A stretch of DNA of 64,000 bases from Roseobacter sp. HKCCD6576-2 (GTDB taxonomy: Bacteria; Pseudomonadota; Alphaproteobacteria; Rhodobacterales; Rhodobacteraceae). A program made the position numbers and the translations under genes. Each line of letters begins with the position of its first letter. Position 1 is the stretch's first letter. Below are positions 51,285 to 60,153 of this stretch, piece after piece. The stretch lies in the NCBI RefSeq assembly GCF_013179285.1, contig NZ_WVNW01000001.1:434001-498000 (forward strand). The letters are read 5' to 3'. The notes below the pieces were generated by a model, which saw only the letters and a program-made list of their open reading frames with translations, did not search any database and was not told the origin of the DNA.

Positions 51285-52729
51285 GCGGATATCAAACCTG
51301 GCTGCGGCAAGCGAATTTCATCGCGGGTCAATGGGTTGGCGCGGATGATGGGCGCAGCATCGATGTCACCAATCCGGTCAATGGCGCCGTCATCGGGACG
51401 GTCCCGAACGCGGGTGAGGCCGAAACGATGCGCGCGATTGATGCCGCAGAGGCTGCCTTCCCGGCATTTGCTCAGATGCCGTTGATGGAGCGATTGTCGC
51501 TCCTCTGGACCCTGCATGACGCGTTGATGGACAACCAAGCCGACTTGGCTGAGCTGCTCACCGTCGAGATGGGCAAACCACTCGCTGAGGCCAAAGGCGA
51601 GATCGCCATCGGCGCGCAATATGTCCGCTGGTTCGCCGAAGAGGCGCGCCGCGCCAAGGGGGAGATCGTACCCGCCGGCGTCAACGGGCGGCGTATCTTG
51701 GTCACGCGGCATCCTGTTGGGGTTGTCGGCATGATCACACCCTGGAATTTCCCCTCCTCGATGCTGGCCCGCAAACTGGCCCCCGCATTGGCCGTAGGCT
51801 GCACTGTCGTTGCCAAACCGGCGACGGCGACACCTTATTCCGGGCTGGCCTGGGCCGCTTTGGCCGAAGAGGTCGGCTTTCCAGCCGGCACGGTCAACAT
51901 CCTCACCGGCTCGGCCCGCGCGATTGCGGGCGCGATGATGGCGCGGCCCGAGGTTCGTAAGATCACTTTCACCGGGTCCACCGAGGTCGGAAAAGAACTG
52001 CTGCGCGGGGCCGCCGAGACAGTGAAGAAGGTTTCGATGGAACTGGGCGGCAACGCGCCGTTTATCGTCTTTGACGATGCCGATCTCGATGCCGCTGTAG
52101 AAGGCGCGATGATCTCGAAATATCGCAATATGGGCCAAACCTGCGTCTGCGCAAACCGGATTTATGTGCAGGCTGGCATCCATGACGCGTTCGTTGAGAA
52201 ACTGGCCGCGGCGACCCGGGCGCTCAAGGTCGGCGATGGGCTGGACGATGGCGTGGCCCAAGGCCCAATGGTGGATATGGACGCGGTGGAAAAGGTTGAA
52301 AGCTTGCTGAGCGATGCCACATCCAAGGGGGCCAAGATTGCAACCGGCGGCAAGCGGCACGCGCTTGGTGGGCAGTTCTTTGAACCCACGGTTCTCACCC
52401 ACGCGACGCAAGAGATGGCCTTCGCCCAGGAAGAGATTTTCGGCCCCCTCGCGCCGGTCTTCAAATTCGAGACTGAAGAAGAGGCGATTGCCATGGCGAA
52501 TGACACGGTGTTTGGTCTCGCCTCCTACGCCTATACCAGCGACCTCGCGCGCGCCTTCCGGCTGAATGAGGGCCTGCAATACGGGATGATCGGCATCAAT
52601 TCCGGCCTGATCACCACGGTCGAAGCGCCGTTTGGCGGGGTTAAGGAATCCGGCATGGGCAAGGAGGGCGGTAGCCAGGGCCTCGACGATTACCTCGATA
52701 CAAAATACGTCTGTATCGACGGCATTTAG
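51281..52729 (+). CDS. NAD(P)-dependent aldehyde dehydrogenase, succinate-semialdehyde dehydrogenase (GabD) like
   Basis: A 482-residue ALDH. Catalytic residues are E254 in MELGGNAPF and C288 in GQTCVCANR; cofactor-binding TPWNFPSSML and FTGSTEVGK, and the C-terminal PFGGVKESGMGKEGG, fit the SSADH subgroup. Starts in a four-base overlap with the GAPDH-like gene and ends in a four-base overlap with the convergent GntR gene. A role in oxidising succinate semialdehyde or a similar short aldehyde is likely. Confidence 0.88.
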   Translation: MSGYQTWLRQANFIAGQWVGADDGRSIDVTNPVNGAVIGTVPNAGEAETMRAIDAAEAAFPAFAQMPLMERLSLLWTLHDALMDNQADLAELLTVEMGKPLAEAKGEIAIGAQYVRWFAEEARRAKGEIVPAGVNGRRILVTRHPVGVVGMITPWNFPSSMLARKLAPALAVGCTVVAKPATATPYSGLAWAALAEEVGFPAGTVNILTGSARAIAGAMMARPEVRKITFTGSTEVGKELLRGAAETVKKVSMELGGNAPFIVFDDADLDAAVEGAMISKYRNMGQTCVCANRIYVQAGIHDAFVEKLAAATRALKVGDGLDDGVAQGPMVDMDAVEKVESLLSDATSKGAKIATGGKRHALGGQFFEPTVLTHATQEMAFAQEEIFGPLAPVFKFETEEEAIAMANDTVFGLASYAYTSDLARAFRLNEGLQYGMIGINSGLITTVEAPFGGVKESGMGKEGGSQGLDDYLDTKYVCIDGI

Positions 52730-53433
52730 CCCTGCAAAACAATCCCATAGCCGACGTTCTCGGAAATCATCTTGAGAACCTGGCGGGCCAACACCCAGCC
52801 CGATTTGTCGCGGGCGACCCGGGTTAGGACGAGAAGGGCGGTGTTGCGATCCACTGACAAGGCCACGGATTCCGACATCGAACACATCTCAGCCGTGAGG
52901 CGGTCGGATATCTCTGCCGCCTCCAACCCATGGGCGGTCAAAAGTGCGGGCAGGTCTTCGGCGGCTTCTCCATCAAACTCCGCCAAAAGGCTCTCGGGTA
53001 ACACGATCTCGTCAAGCGCAAACCGATCATCCGCCAATTTCAGCATGCGTTCTGCCACCAACACGCGCGCCTCGCCCGTCAGTTCAGCTTCGTCGCTGTC
53101 GGCCCGGCGGGTGCTGCTCCGACTGCGGAATATCTCCAATGCCGGCGCGGTTCCATCAAGGTGCGAGAGCCGGTCGAACCCGATCTTGGGGCCTTTTGCG
53201 GCCGACGAAGCGGTTCCCGGTTTGGCCACGACCGTGCCGCGCCCGGGTTTTCGCGCCAGCAATCCCTGGCTCTCCAGCGTGATCAAAGCCCGGCGCATGG
53301 TGCCCTGGCTGACACCAAATTCGTCGGCCAGACCAAACTCATTTGGCAGCCGACGTCCAACCTCCCATTCGCCACTGCGGATGCGGCGCAGCATTTCGGT
53401 TTCGGCTTTGCGGTAAAGCGGCACACGGGCCAT
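52726..53433 (-). CDS. GntR-family regulator with UTRA domain (HutC subfamily)
   Basis: A 235-residue regulator with N-terminal winged helix (about 8-72, GRRLPNEFGLADEFGVSQGTMRRAL) and a UTRA effector domain (95-235) ending RQVLKMISENVGYGIVLQG. Its stop overlaps that of the aldehyde dehydrogenase gene on the other strand. A perfect palindrome lies 20 bases upstream of its start, suggesting autoregulation. It may also control the convergent gap-like/ALDH pair, though the same palindrome was not found before 50295. Confidence 0.88.
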   Translation of the reverse strand: MARVPLYRKAETEMLRRIRSGEWEVGRRLPNEFGLADEFGVSQGTMRRALITLESQGLLARKPGRGTVVAKPGTASSAAKGPKIGFDRLSHLDGTAPALEIFRSRSSTRRADSDEAELTGEARVLVAERMLKLADDRFALDEIVLPESLLAEFDGEAAEDLPALLTAHGLEAAEISDRLTAEMCSMSESVALSVDRNTALLVLTRVARDKSGWVLARQVLKMISENVGYGIVLQG

Positions 53434-53452
53434 GCTTTTGTCCTTTCAAGTC

Positions 53453-53464
53453 TCTTCTAGAAGA
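53453..53464. promoter_or_regulatory. Palindrome upstream of the GntR gene, HutC-type operator candidate
   Basis: TCTTCTAGAAGA is a perfect 12-base palindrome with a central CTAG, a layout seen in HutC-subfamily operators (a central TA flanked by symmetric arms). It is 19 bases upstream of the regulator's ATG. Confidence 0.5.
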
Positions 53465-53489
53465 ATATCCAAGGGCCGTCCGCCCGGCG

Positions 53490-55490
53490 TCAATTCAGAT
53501 GCTCAATCAGGCGGGCATGTTTGTCGAAAGCTTTGATCGTTGCCCCTAAAGTGGGCAGCTCTGCTGCTTCTAGCATCGGTATCATTTTCCGAAACGCCTC
53601 GGCCGTGCCGATCGCGTCGCCAATTGCCGTGTGCCGATCGGCCTCGGGGATCACGATCCCCAAGCGGTCACAAACCGCGTCGAGCGTATGCTCCGCCGAT
53701 TGCCCAAACAGGATCGCGGAACACAGCACCGTGTCGAGGATCGGCTGATCGAACCGCGCGCCGATCTCGGCCTCGCGACGTTGCAGGAAGCTCATGTCGA
53801 ACGGCGCGTTATGGGCGACGAGGACGGCGCCATTGGCATAGTCATGGAAGCGTTTCAGGGCCTCCGCAACCGGCGGTGCACCGTCGACCATCGCATTGGT
53901 CACTCCATGCACATCGATCGAGGCTTGCGGAATCTTGCGCCCTGGATCGACGATCATATCGAACCGCTCGCCGTCCAGCAGTTTACCATTTACGATCCGA
54001 ACCGCAGCAATCTGGCAGATCTCGTCCACTTGAGGGTTCAAGCCAGTGGTCTCTGTGTCGAACACCACATAGCTGAGCTGTTTCAGGGCTGCGCCTGACA
54101 TCTCTTCGGGGATTTCTGCATGCAGCAGCTCGAAATCATACTGGATCACCCGCGCGCCACTGATCCGCGGCGGGCAGGCAAGCGGCAGGGTCAGGGCCAA
54201 TCCCGGGGCGACCTGGTCAATCTCCACCTTCGTGGCATGGGTGATCAGCACGTCGCGGCCCGCGAATTGTGCCAAGCCGGGGGAGAGCGGGGTGTCGAGC
54301 CAGGTCGTGAGTGTTTCCGGATCGGGCAAGGTGCCATCGGCTGAGAGAACAAGGCGCGCTGTGACCGGGCCCGTTTCCTCCAGGCGCAGCGACAGGCCGG
54401 TTGCGCCATCTCCGACCCAATCAAGCGCCAGACGTTCCAGAAGCCGGGTCACCGCGAACCCATCGCAGCGCAGCTTGGTTGCAGGCAGATCACAGGTGAG
54501 GGTCACACCCTTTCGCTTGAGCCGGGCTTTCAACGCGCCGCTCAAATTGTTCCCGGCCAGCGCCTCCATGGGCCACCATTCAGTATCCGTGGGCGCTTTC
54601 CGCGCTGCCGTGTCCGCCGCAAGGGCGGCCAAATCCGCAACCGTCGGGTCCTCCTGCGGCAAGGTGGGAAGCGCCGCCTCGACCCCGGCCAGCAGATCAT
54701 TCAGAAGGCGCGCCCTTTCGGCCTGCACCCTGAGATCGCCGGTGACATCACGGAGGCTGAGCACATAGCCGGGCTGCTTGGTTTCTTGGCCTTCCAGCCA
54801 CATCAACCGCATCCGGGCTTCCAAAAGTTTGGCGCCCACCTTTGTGGCGCAGAGAATGTCCGCGCCCTCGCGCGCCTCTGCCGCGAGCAACCTGTCATAG
54901 GCTTGCCGCACCGGCCCGGGCAGGATCACATCCGCTAGCGGACGATTCAGGCCAAGCGCCGGGCTGTCCTCCAAAACCTCACGGGCTTGCCCATTATATA
55001 GCACCACCGAATGCTCGGCGGTGCAGAAGAGCACCCCATCGGGGACCTCGGCCAGCAGCGCTTCAAGCCGCGATTTCTCAAGCCCGAGCTTGGCTGTCTC
55101 TCGCCCGATCTCCAGCGCCATCGCATTGCGGGTTTCGGTGAGGTTGGCCGCCACTGCCGCCGCTGCCGTGCCAAGATCACCCAGATAGCGCGCCTGGGCG
55201 TGATCAATGTCGTGATCCACATCAGCATGGGCCCGGGCGCGCATATCGGCGGCCAGCCGTTCGACGGGGCGGGCGACATGCTCGTCAAACAGCACCCAGA
55301 TCCAGGCGCTCAGCCCGAAAATCGCGAGGACCCCGACAAAGCCCGAAATAACAAAGGACGACAGCGCATGGTCCTCGCCAAGACGAATGTAACCGATGGT
55401 CAGGCCCCCAATGACAAGCGCCGAGCCGCCAAGCGCCAGAAGGGCAAAGAACAGAAAGATCCGCAAACGCAGACTGAGATGGGTAAACAT
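53490..55490 (-). CDS. Membrane-anchored PAS protein with degenerate kinase-like part fused to a DnaQ-family 3'-5' exonuclease
   Basis: A 666-residue fusion. Two N-terminal membrane helices (about 8-33 and 45-68), a linker/HAMP-like helix, a PAS-like domain (about 155-260, PDGVLFCTAEHSVVLYNGQ), a region resembling a histidine-kinase core without recognisable phospho-His or N-box (about 280-440), then a DEDDh exonuclease (474-640) with D478 and E480 in FDTETTG, D565 in HNAPFD, H620 and D625 in DRHTAIGD. AAGGAGG lies before the ATG at 55490. Related proteins are encoded beside acetate-permease and DUF294/CBS genes in other proteobacteria. A signal-controlled exonuclease acting on nucleic acid or nucleotides near the membrane is the likely role. 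Confidence 0.85.
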   Translation of the reverse strand: MFTHLSLRLRIFLFFALLALGGSALVIGGLTIGYIRLGEDHALSSFVISGFVGVLAIFGLSAWIWVLFDEHVARPVERLAADMRARAHADVDHDIDHAQARYLGDLGTAAAAVAANLTETRNAMALEIGRETAKLGLEKSRLEALLAEVPDGVLFCTAEHSVVLYNGQAREVLEDSPALGLNRPLADVILPGPVRQAYDRLLAAEAREGADILCATKVGAKLLEARMRLMWLEGQETKQPGYVLSLRDVTGDLRVQAERARLLNDLLAGVEAALPTLPQEDPTVADLAALAADTAARKAPTDTEWWPMEALAGNNLSGALKARLKRKGVTLTCDLPATKLRCDGFAVTRLLERLALDWVGDGATGLSLRLEETGPVTARLVLSADGTLPDPETLTTWLDTPLSPGLAQFAGRDVLITHATKVEIDQVAPGLALTLPLACPPRISGARVIQYDFELLHAEIPEEMSGAALKQLSYVVFDTETTGLNPQVDEICQIAAVRIVNGKLLDGERFDMIVDPGRKIPQASIDVHGVTNAMVDGAPPVAEALKRFHDYANGAVLVAHNAPFDMSFLQRREAEIGARFDQPILDTVLCSAILFGQSAEHTLDAVCDRLGIVIPEADRHTAIGDAIGTAEAFRKMIPMLEAAELPTLGATIKAFDKHARLIEHLN

Positions 55491-55543
55491 GGGCTGCGGG
55501 CCTCCTTCTACCCGCGCGGATTGGCCCCTCCCGGCCGTGTCGT

Positions 55544-56071
55544 CTAGCTCGTGGCCTCCGTGCAAACGGCACTGAGCAGTGCGTCATCCTCGGGCACATC
55601 GCGCCAATCGGCGTTGAGCGGTGCTCCGTCTTGATCAAATTCCACACCGTCGATCACATCGGCCCGGCGGTTTTCCAGGCAATCCACCAGCGATGGGATC
55701 TCGGTTGTCGCGGCCCACCGGCCAAAGACATAGAGGTTCAGCAGATGGACGCCCGGTGCGGCGTCATTGGTGCGAACCGAGACACGATCCAGGGCTACGA
55801 ATCCATCGACATAAGGTGCGGCATAGGTCCAAGGCCGCCACCAGGATGTGTTTTCTCGGGTTGCGACGACCTCCATCCCCTCCGGCAGGGCCTGCCGGGT
55901 GGTGTCATACCAGGAGTACTCGCTGCCAATCGTGGCCGCGATCATCGCGGCACCGGCGGCCACCGGCGTGGCCCATTTCGGGATCCGATCTTTCAGCACC
56001 GTCCGAAGCAGCAACACCATGCCAGCGCCGGCGAAACCGGCGAACAGCGTGGCCATGAGGGAGAGGAACAT
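55544..56071 (-). CDS. Small membrane protein of unknown function
   Basis: A 175-residue protein with two N-terminal hydrophobic helices (about 2-24 and 35-48) and a soluble C-terminal part of about 125 residues, probably periplasmic, containing ENTSWWRPWTYAAPYVDGF. No known family was recognised. It lies between the CBS/nucleotidyltransferase gene (16 bases) and the exonuclease fusion gene on the same strand, so it belongs to that operon and may assist one of them at the membrane. Confidence 0.75.
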   Translation of the reverse strand: MFLSLMATLFAGFAGAGMVLLLRTVLKDRIPKWATPVAAGAAMIAATIGSEYSWYDTTRQALPEGMEVVATRENTSWWRPWTYAAPYVDGFVALDRVSVRTNDAAPGVHLLNLYVFGRWAATTEIPSLVDCLENRRADVIDGVEFDQDGAPLNADWRDVPEDDALLSAVCTEATS

Positions 56072-56087
56072 GCGCGTCTCTTTCTTG

Positions 56088-57902
56088 TTAGCTCAGCGGC
56101 CCGCCGCGCGATCCGGCGGCCGATTGCATGGTTTTGATCACCACAAAGGCGTCGCGCAGATGGCTGCGCTCGAAATCACTGAGGTCACTGGGGGACATGA
56201 AATTATCTGGTTTCTCGCCGTGTTTGATCTGCTCGGCTTGATGCGCAAGCCGCGTATCGGCGATCATATCATAGGCGTCGATCAGGTCACGCCCGCCGGT
56301 GCTTGAGATAATCCCGGCCTCCACAGCCGCGACCAGCCGGGCCCGGGTATTGGCCTGGGTCAGTTCTCCTTGCAGGGCATAGATCCGGCCCAAATCGACG
56401 ACGGGGACCACACCATTGTGTTTGAGATCAATGGTGTTCTTGTGCTCACCCGAGCGGACAGTGGCAAAGCCGCGGAACAGGCCAAGCGGTGGTGTGTGTT
56501 TCAGCGAGTTGGAGATCATATGCGCCACGAAGATGCTGTTCTTCGAGGACAGCGCGAGCGTCTCTTCCTGAAGACCCGCGAACAGGCTCTCTTCGCCGCC
56601 AATCGGGCGCAGGTCATACATGACGCTGGCCAGCATCTGCGCCTCAGGGTCGGGCTTGTGGATCCAGCCGCTGAAATACCGCCGCCAGACCTTGAGCGGC
56701 TGCCGCCATTTCGGGTTGGTCGCCATCATATCGCCCGGGCAATAGAAATACCCAGCCTCATCCAGCCCATCCGAGACGAATTTGGCTAGAGCGGCAAAAT
56801 AGGCGTCATCTGCCTCTGTCGCGGCGTCGTCGAGGATCAAGCAGTTGTCCTGATCGCTGACACCGGTCTGCTCCTGTCGCCCCTGACTGCCGCAGGCGAG
56901 CCAGAGATAGGGCACCGGCGGCGGCCCAAATGTCTCTTCGGCAAGGCTCAGGAGCCTCCGCGTTGCCGCGTCGCCGATATCGGTGATCAGACGGGTGACC
57001 ACCTGATGCGCATTATGCGCGCCGACGAGTTGCACCAGGAAATCCGGGATGCGGGCGACGATCTTCGCGATGGTCGCACTGTCCGGCGCCACGGCGATCT
57101 CGCCGATCAAGGAGGCCGAGGAGGTGGCCTGCAACCGGGTCAGATCCGTCTGACTGAGGATGCCGACCAGCTTGCCGCCATCCACCACCGGCATGTGACT
57201 GATCCGCCGCTCGGTCATCGCCATCAGCACGTCCGAGACCAGGGCCGTCGGCGGCAGGGTCAGTGGGTTGGCCGTCATCACGTCACCAAGCGGCGTGTCA
57301 TAGGAGAGCCCCTCGGCAAGGACCCGGTTGGTCAGGTCTTTGGTGGTTAAAATCCCCGATAAGACACCGTCGTCATAGATGACCAGACAGGAGACCTTGC
57401 GATCGCGCATCTTCTGGGCCGCGGACATGAGGCTGGTTGAGGGCGCGCATGTGATCGGATTGCGGGTCATCACATCGGCGATGACCAAGGTCATAAGGTC
57501 TTGCTTGCGGGTTTGCGCGGGCCTGGAGCGGTCAAAGAAACGCTTGATCGACGGGTGATCCGAGACAAGCCGACGGAAGGTCTCTGCCGGGATCGCCACC
57601 AGAGTTGTCGCTTCTGCCGCCGTTGCGGTCACGGCGGCAAAGCCATCTTTCATCAAGCCGCGCTCGCCAAAGGAGTTCTTGGGTCCAAGGATTGAGACAA
57701 GCGCGCCGGTCGTATCTGTAATATGCACCTGGCCGCTCAGGATCAGATAGAGCGCATCTTGCGGCTCTCCGACCTTATACACTGCCTGACCGGCCTCGAG
57801 GGTCAGCTCCGCCAAATCCCCGGCCAGCAACGCCTGATCTTCGGGCGGCAAGCTGTCATAGGGGTGCGTCTGGGTCAGCAATGTCTCAAGATCGATGGTC
57901 AT
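56088..57902 (-). CDS. Cyclic-nucleotide-binding / CBS / DUF294 nucleotidyltransferase-like protein
   Basis: A 604-residue cytoplasmic signalling protein: cNMP-binding-like domain (about 20-125), two CBS motifs (about 145-260, each with VMTRNPIT or VMTANPLTL), a GlnD-like nucleotidyltransferase domain with WLACGSQGRQEQ and SDQDNCLI (about 330-380), and a C-terminal substrate-binding DUF294_C part (430-600). The active-site GS and DxD pattern is intact. Start is either 57902 (used) or 57914. Similar proteins occur with acetate permeases, so it may report adenine nucleotides or acetyl-AMP-related state to the transporter. Confidence 0.88.
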   Translation of the reverse strand: MTIDLETLLTQTHPYDSLPPEDQALLAGDLAELTLEAGQAVYKVGEPQDALYLILSGQVHITDTTGALVSILGPKNSFGERGLMKDGFAAVTATAAEATTLVAIPAETFRRLVSDHPSIKRFFDRSRPAQTRKQDLMTLVIADVMTRNPITCAPSTSLMSAAQKMRDRKVSCLVIYDDGVLSGILTTKDLTNRVLAEGLSYDTPLGDVMTANPLTLPPTALVSDVLMAMTERRISHMPVVDGGKLVGILSQTDLTRLQATSSASLIGEIAVAPDSATIAKIVARIPDFLVQLVGAHNAHQVVTRLITDIGDAATRRLLSLAEETFGPPPVPYLWLACGSQGRQEQTGVSDQDNCLILDDAATEADDAYFAALAKFVSDGLDEAGYFYCPGDMMATNPKWRQPLKVWRRYFSGWIHKPDPEAQMLASVMYDLRPIGGEESLFAGLQEETLALSSKNSIFVAHMISNSLKHTPPLGLFRGFATVRSGEHKNTIDLKHNGVVPVVDLGRIYALQGELTQANTRARLVAAVEAGIISSTGGRDLIDAYDMIADTRLAHQAEQIKHGEKPDNFMSPSDLSDFERSHLRDAFVVIKTMQSAAGSRGGPLS

Positions 57903-57920
57903 GGGTCTGATCATCCAGTT

Positions 57921-57957
57921 AAGAAAAAAGGCGCATCCCGATCAGGCGGGATGCGCC
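57921..57957 (-). terminator. Rho-independent terminator after the symporter gene
   Basis: Read leftward, an 11-base perfect stem (57957-57947 with 57940-57930, loop of six) is followed by TTTTTTCTT. It lies 50 bases after the symporter stop and just before the CBS/DUF294 gene, so the latter needs its own promoter or read-through. Confidence 0.88.
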
Positions 57958-58006
57958 CATGTTGTGATAGGGCCCACGGTGTCGCAGGCCCTTAAAGGGC
58001 GATCCC

Positions 58007-59776
58007 CTAGTGATCCACCGCAGCGCCAGCGCCACGCGGGATCCGAACGGATTCCACGAGCTCCTGGATTTCCTGCGGCGGCGCAGCGGTTGCCCGCGAC
58101 ACGAAATACGCGACCACGAAGTTGGCCAGCGCACCGATCGGCCCGAAATGGGTCGGCGGGATGCCGAACAGGTAGTTCGCCGAGGTATTGTCCAGCATGT
58201 TGGTGCCGGGGATGAAGAACCAGCCTAGATAGGTGAACAGATACAAGCAGGTCACGATCAGACCGGCCAGCATCCCCCAGGTCGCCCCGGCAGAGTTCAT
58301 CCGTTTGGAGAAGATCCCCATCATGAGCGTTGGGAAGAGCGACGCCGCCGCGAGACCGAAGGCCAAGGCCACGGTTTGCGCCGCAAAGCCTGGCGGGTTC
58401 AGACCCAGATAGGTCGCCAACACGATCGCACCGGCCATCGATATCCGGGCGGCAAGAAGTTCACCACGTTCGGAAATCTCCGGATTAATCGTCGACTTGA
58501 TGAGGTCGTGCGAGATCGCCGACGAGATCGCCAGAAGAAGACCCGCCGCCGTAGACAGCGCGGCCGCCAGACCGCCAGCGGCGATCAATGCGATGACCCA
58601 GCCCGGAAGCTGCGCAATCTCTGGGTTGGCGAGCACGAGGATGTCACGGTTGAAGGTGACAAGCTCATTGCCTTCCCAGCCACGCTCGGCCGCCAGGGCC
58701 TGCATCTCTTCGGAGTTCTCGTTGTAATACTGGATCCGACCGTCGCCGTTTTTGTCTTCGACCGCCAAAAGGCCAGTCACAGACCAGGTCTGGAACCAAT
58801 CCGGCAACTCATCTGCCGCAACGGCTTCACCCTGCACACCTTCGGGCCACATCGTGGTCGTGATGTTCAGGCGCGCCATCGCCCCAACCGCAGGTGCGGT
58901 CAGATACAGCAGTGCGATGAACACCAGCGCCCAACCAGCGGACCAACGGGCGTCGGCCACTTTCGGCACCGTGAAGAAGCGGATGATCACGTGCGGCAGA
59001 CCCGCGGTACCGATCATCAGCGACAAGGTGAAGAGTGCCATCAGCCAGGGGCTGGAGCCCGTGGTGTACTCGTTGAAGCCCAGATCGGTCAGCAGACCGT
59101 CCAGCGTGACAAGCAGAGGCTGACCCGACGCGGTATGCTCCGAGAACAGACCCAGACCCGGGATCGGGTTGCCGGTCAGCTGCAGCGAGATGAAGATCGC
59201 CGGAATCGTGTAGGCGATAATCAGAACGCAGTACTGCGCCACCTGAGTGTAGGTGATGCCCTTCATACCGCCCAGAACCGCGTAAACAAACACGGTCGCC
59301 GATGCGATATAGAGGCCGAGGGTCCGGTCCACTTCGAGGAAGCGCGAGAAGGCCACGCCAGCGCCGGTCATCTGACCGATCACGTAGGTCACCGAGATCA
59401 CGATGAGGCAGACCACCGCCACGACGCGGGCCGTGTTGGAGTAATACCGATCACCGATGAATTCCGGCACCGTGAACTTGCCGAACTTCCGCAAGTAGGG
59501 AGCAAGCAGCATCGCCATAAGCACATAGCCGCCGGTCCAACCCATCAGGAAGGTGGAGTTGTTGTAGCCAACGAAGGCAATAAGGCCCGCCATCGAGATG
59601 AACGAGGCCGCCGACATCCAGTCAGCCGCCGTTGCCATCCCGTTGACGACAGGGTTCACACCGCGGCCAGCGGCGTAAAACTCCGATGTGGAGCCCGCGC
59701 GGGCCCAAATCGCGATACCGAAGTAGAGGCAGAAAGACAGCCCCACCACGATAATATTGAGTGTTGTCTGATCCAT
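58007..59776 (-). CDS. Sodium:solute symporter, acetate permease (ActP/VC_2705) type
   Basis: A 589-residue transporter with about 13 membrane helices. SSS-family features are clear: AADWMSAASFISMAGLIAFVGY near residue 50, GYVLMAMLLAPYLRKFGKFTVPEF, and STAAGLLLAISSAISHDLIK around residue 410. A hydrophilic insert at about 320-375 (with DKNGDGRIQYYNENSEE, an EF-hand-like segment) is a mark of the VC_2705 subgroup. The DUF4212 gene directly upstream encodes its usual small subunit. With acetyl-CoA synthetase 1 kb away, acetate or another short carboxylate is the likely substrate. Confidence 0.9.
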   Translation of the reverse strand: MDQTTLNIIVVGLSFCLYFGIAIWARAGSTSEFYAAGRGVNPVVNGMATAADWMSAASFISMAGLIAFVGYNNSTFLMGWTGGYVLMAMLLAPYLRKFGKFTVPEFIGDRYYSNTARVVAVVCLIVISVTYVIGQMTGAGVAFSRFLEVDRTLGLYIASATVFVYAVLGGMKGITYTQVAQYCVLIIAYTIPAIFISLQLTGNPIPGLGLFSEHTASGQPLLVTLDGLLTDLGFNEYTTGSSPWLMALFTLSLMIGTAGLPHVIIRFFTVPKVADARWSAGWALVFIALLYLTAPAVGAMARLNITTTMWPEGVQGEAVAADELPDWFQTWSVTGLLAVEDKNGDGRIQYYNENSEEMQALAAERGWEGNELVTFNRDILVLANPEIAQLPGWVIALIAAGGLAAALSTAAGLLLAISSAISHDLIKSTINPEISERGELLAARISMAGAIVLATYLGLNPPGFAAQTVALAFGLAAASLFPTLMMGIFSKRMNSAGATWGMLAGLIVTCLYLFTYLGWFFIPGTNMLDNTSANYLFGIPPTHFGPIGALANFVVAYFVSRATAAPPQEIQELVESVRIPRGAGAAVDH

Positions 59777-59791
59777 GGTCTGGTCCGTCCC

Positions 59792-60052
59792 TTACTCTTC
59801 GTCCACGCCATGTTCCTTATCGAGCTTATTCATACGCCAGGCGTAGAAGAAGATCAGGAACAGGAAGACGAGGATCGATCCCTGCTGGGCAAACCAGAAG
59901 CCCAGATCGGTTCCGCCCACTGCAATACCGCTGAGAAGCGGGCGCAATAGGATCGCAAAGCCGTACGACGCAATCGCCCAGATCACCAAGCAGATGGTGA
60001 CCAGGCGGATGTTCGCAGACCAGTATGCGTTATTATTTGGCTGTTCTGCCAT
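59792..60052 (-). CDS. DUF4212 small membrane subunit of the symporter
   Basis: An 86-residue protein with two membrane helices (about 15-38 and 50-72) and the DUF4212 pattern (YWSANIRLVTICLVIWAI; GFWFAQQGSILVFLFLIFFYAWRMN). Fifteen bases before the symporter gene, same strand. Members always accompany SSS transporters of this type and are thought to be an accessory subunit. Confidence 0.92.
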   Translation of the reverse strand: MAEQPNNNAYWSANIRLVTICLVIWAIASYGFAILLRPLLSGIAVGGTDLGFWFAQQGSILVFLFLIFFYAWRMNKLDKEHGVDEE

Positions 60053-60153
60053 TGCTTACTCCCTTCGAGTGACATCCGGCAGGCCCTCCTTGACCTGACG
60101 GACTTGGTACCCGCCGCCACCCGATGTCTGGTTCGGGCCGCGGCGAATTCTGG

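Noticed and set aside
50831-52885. 684-codon open frame on the minus strand opposite the GAPDH-like and aldehyde dehydrogenase genes
   Set aside because: Mirror frame of high-GC coding DNA; no ribosome site and a composition unlike real proteins (rich in G, R, H, Q).
58376-59950. 524-codon plus-strand frame opposite the symporter
   Set aside because: Very rich in R, H, G and Q; antisense shadow of a clear membrane transporter gene.
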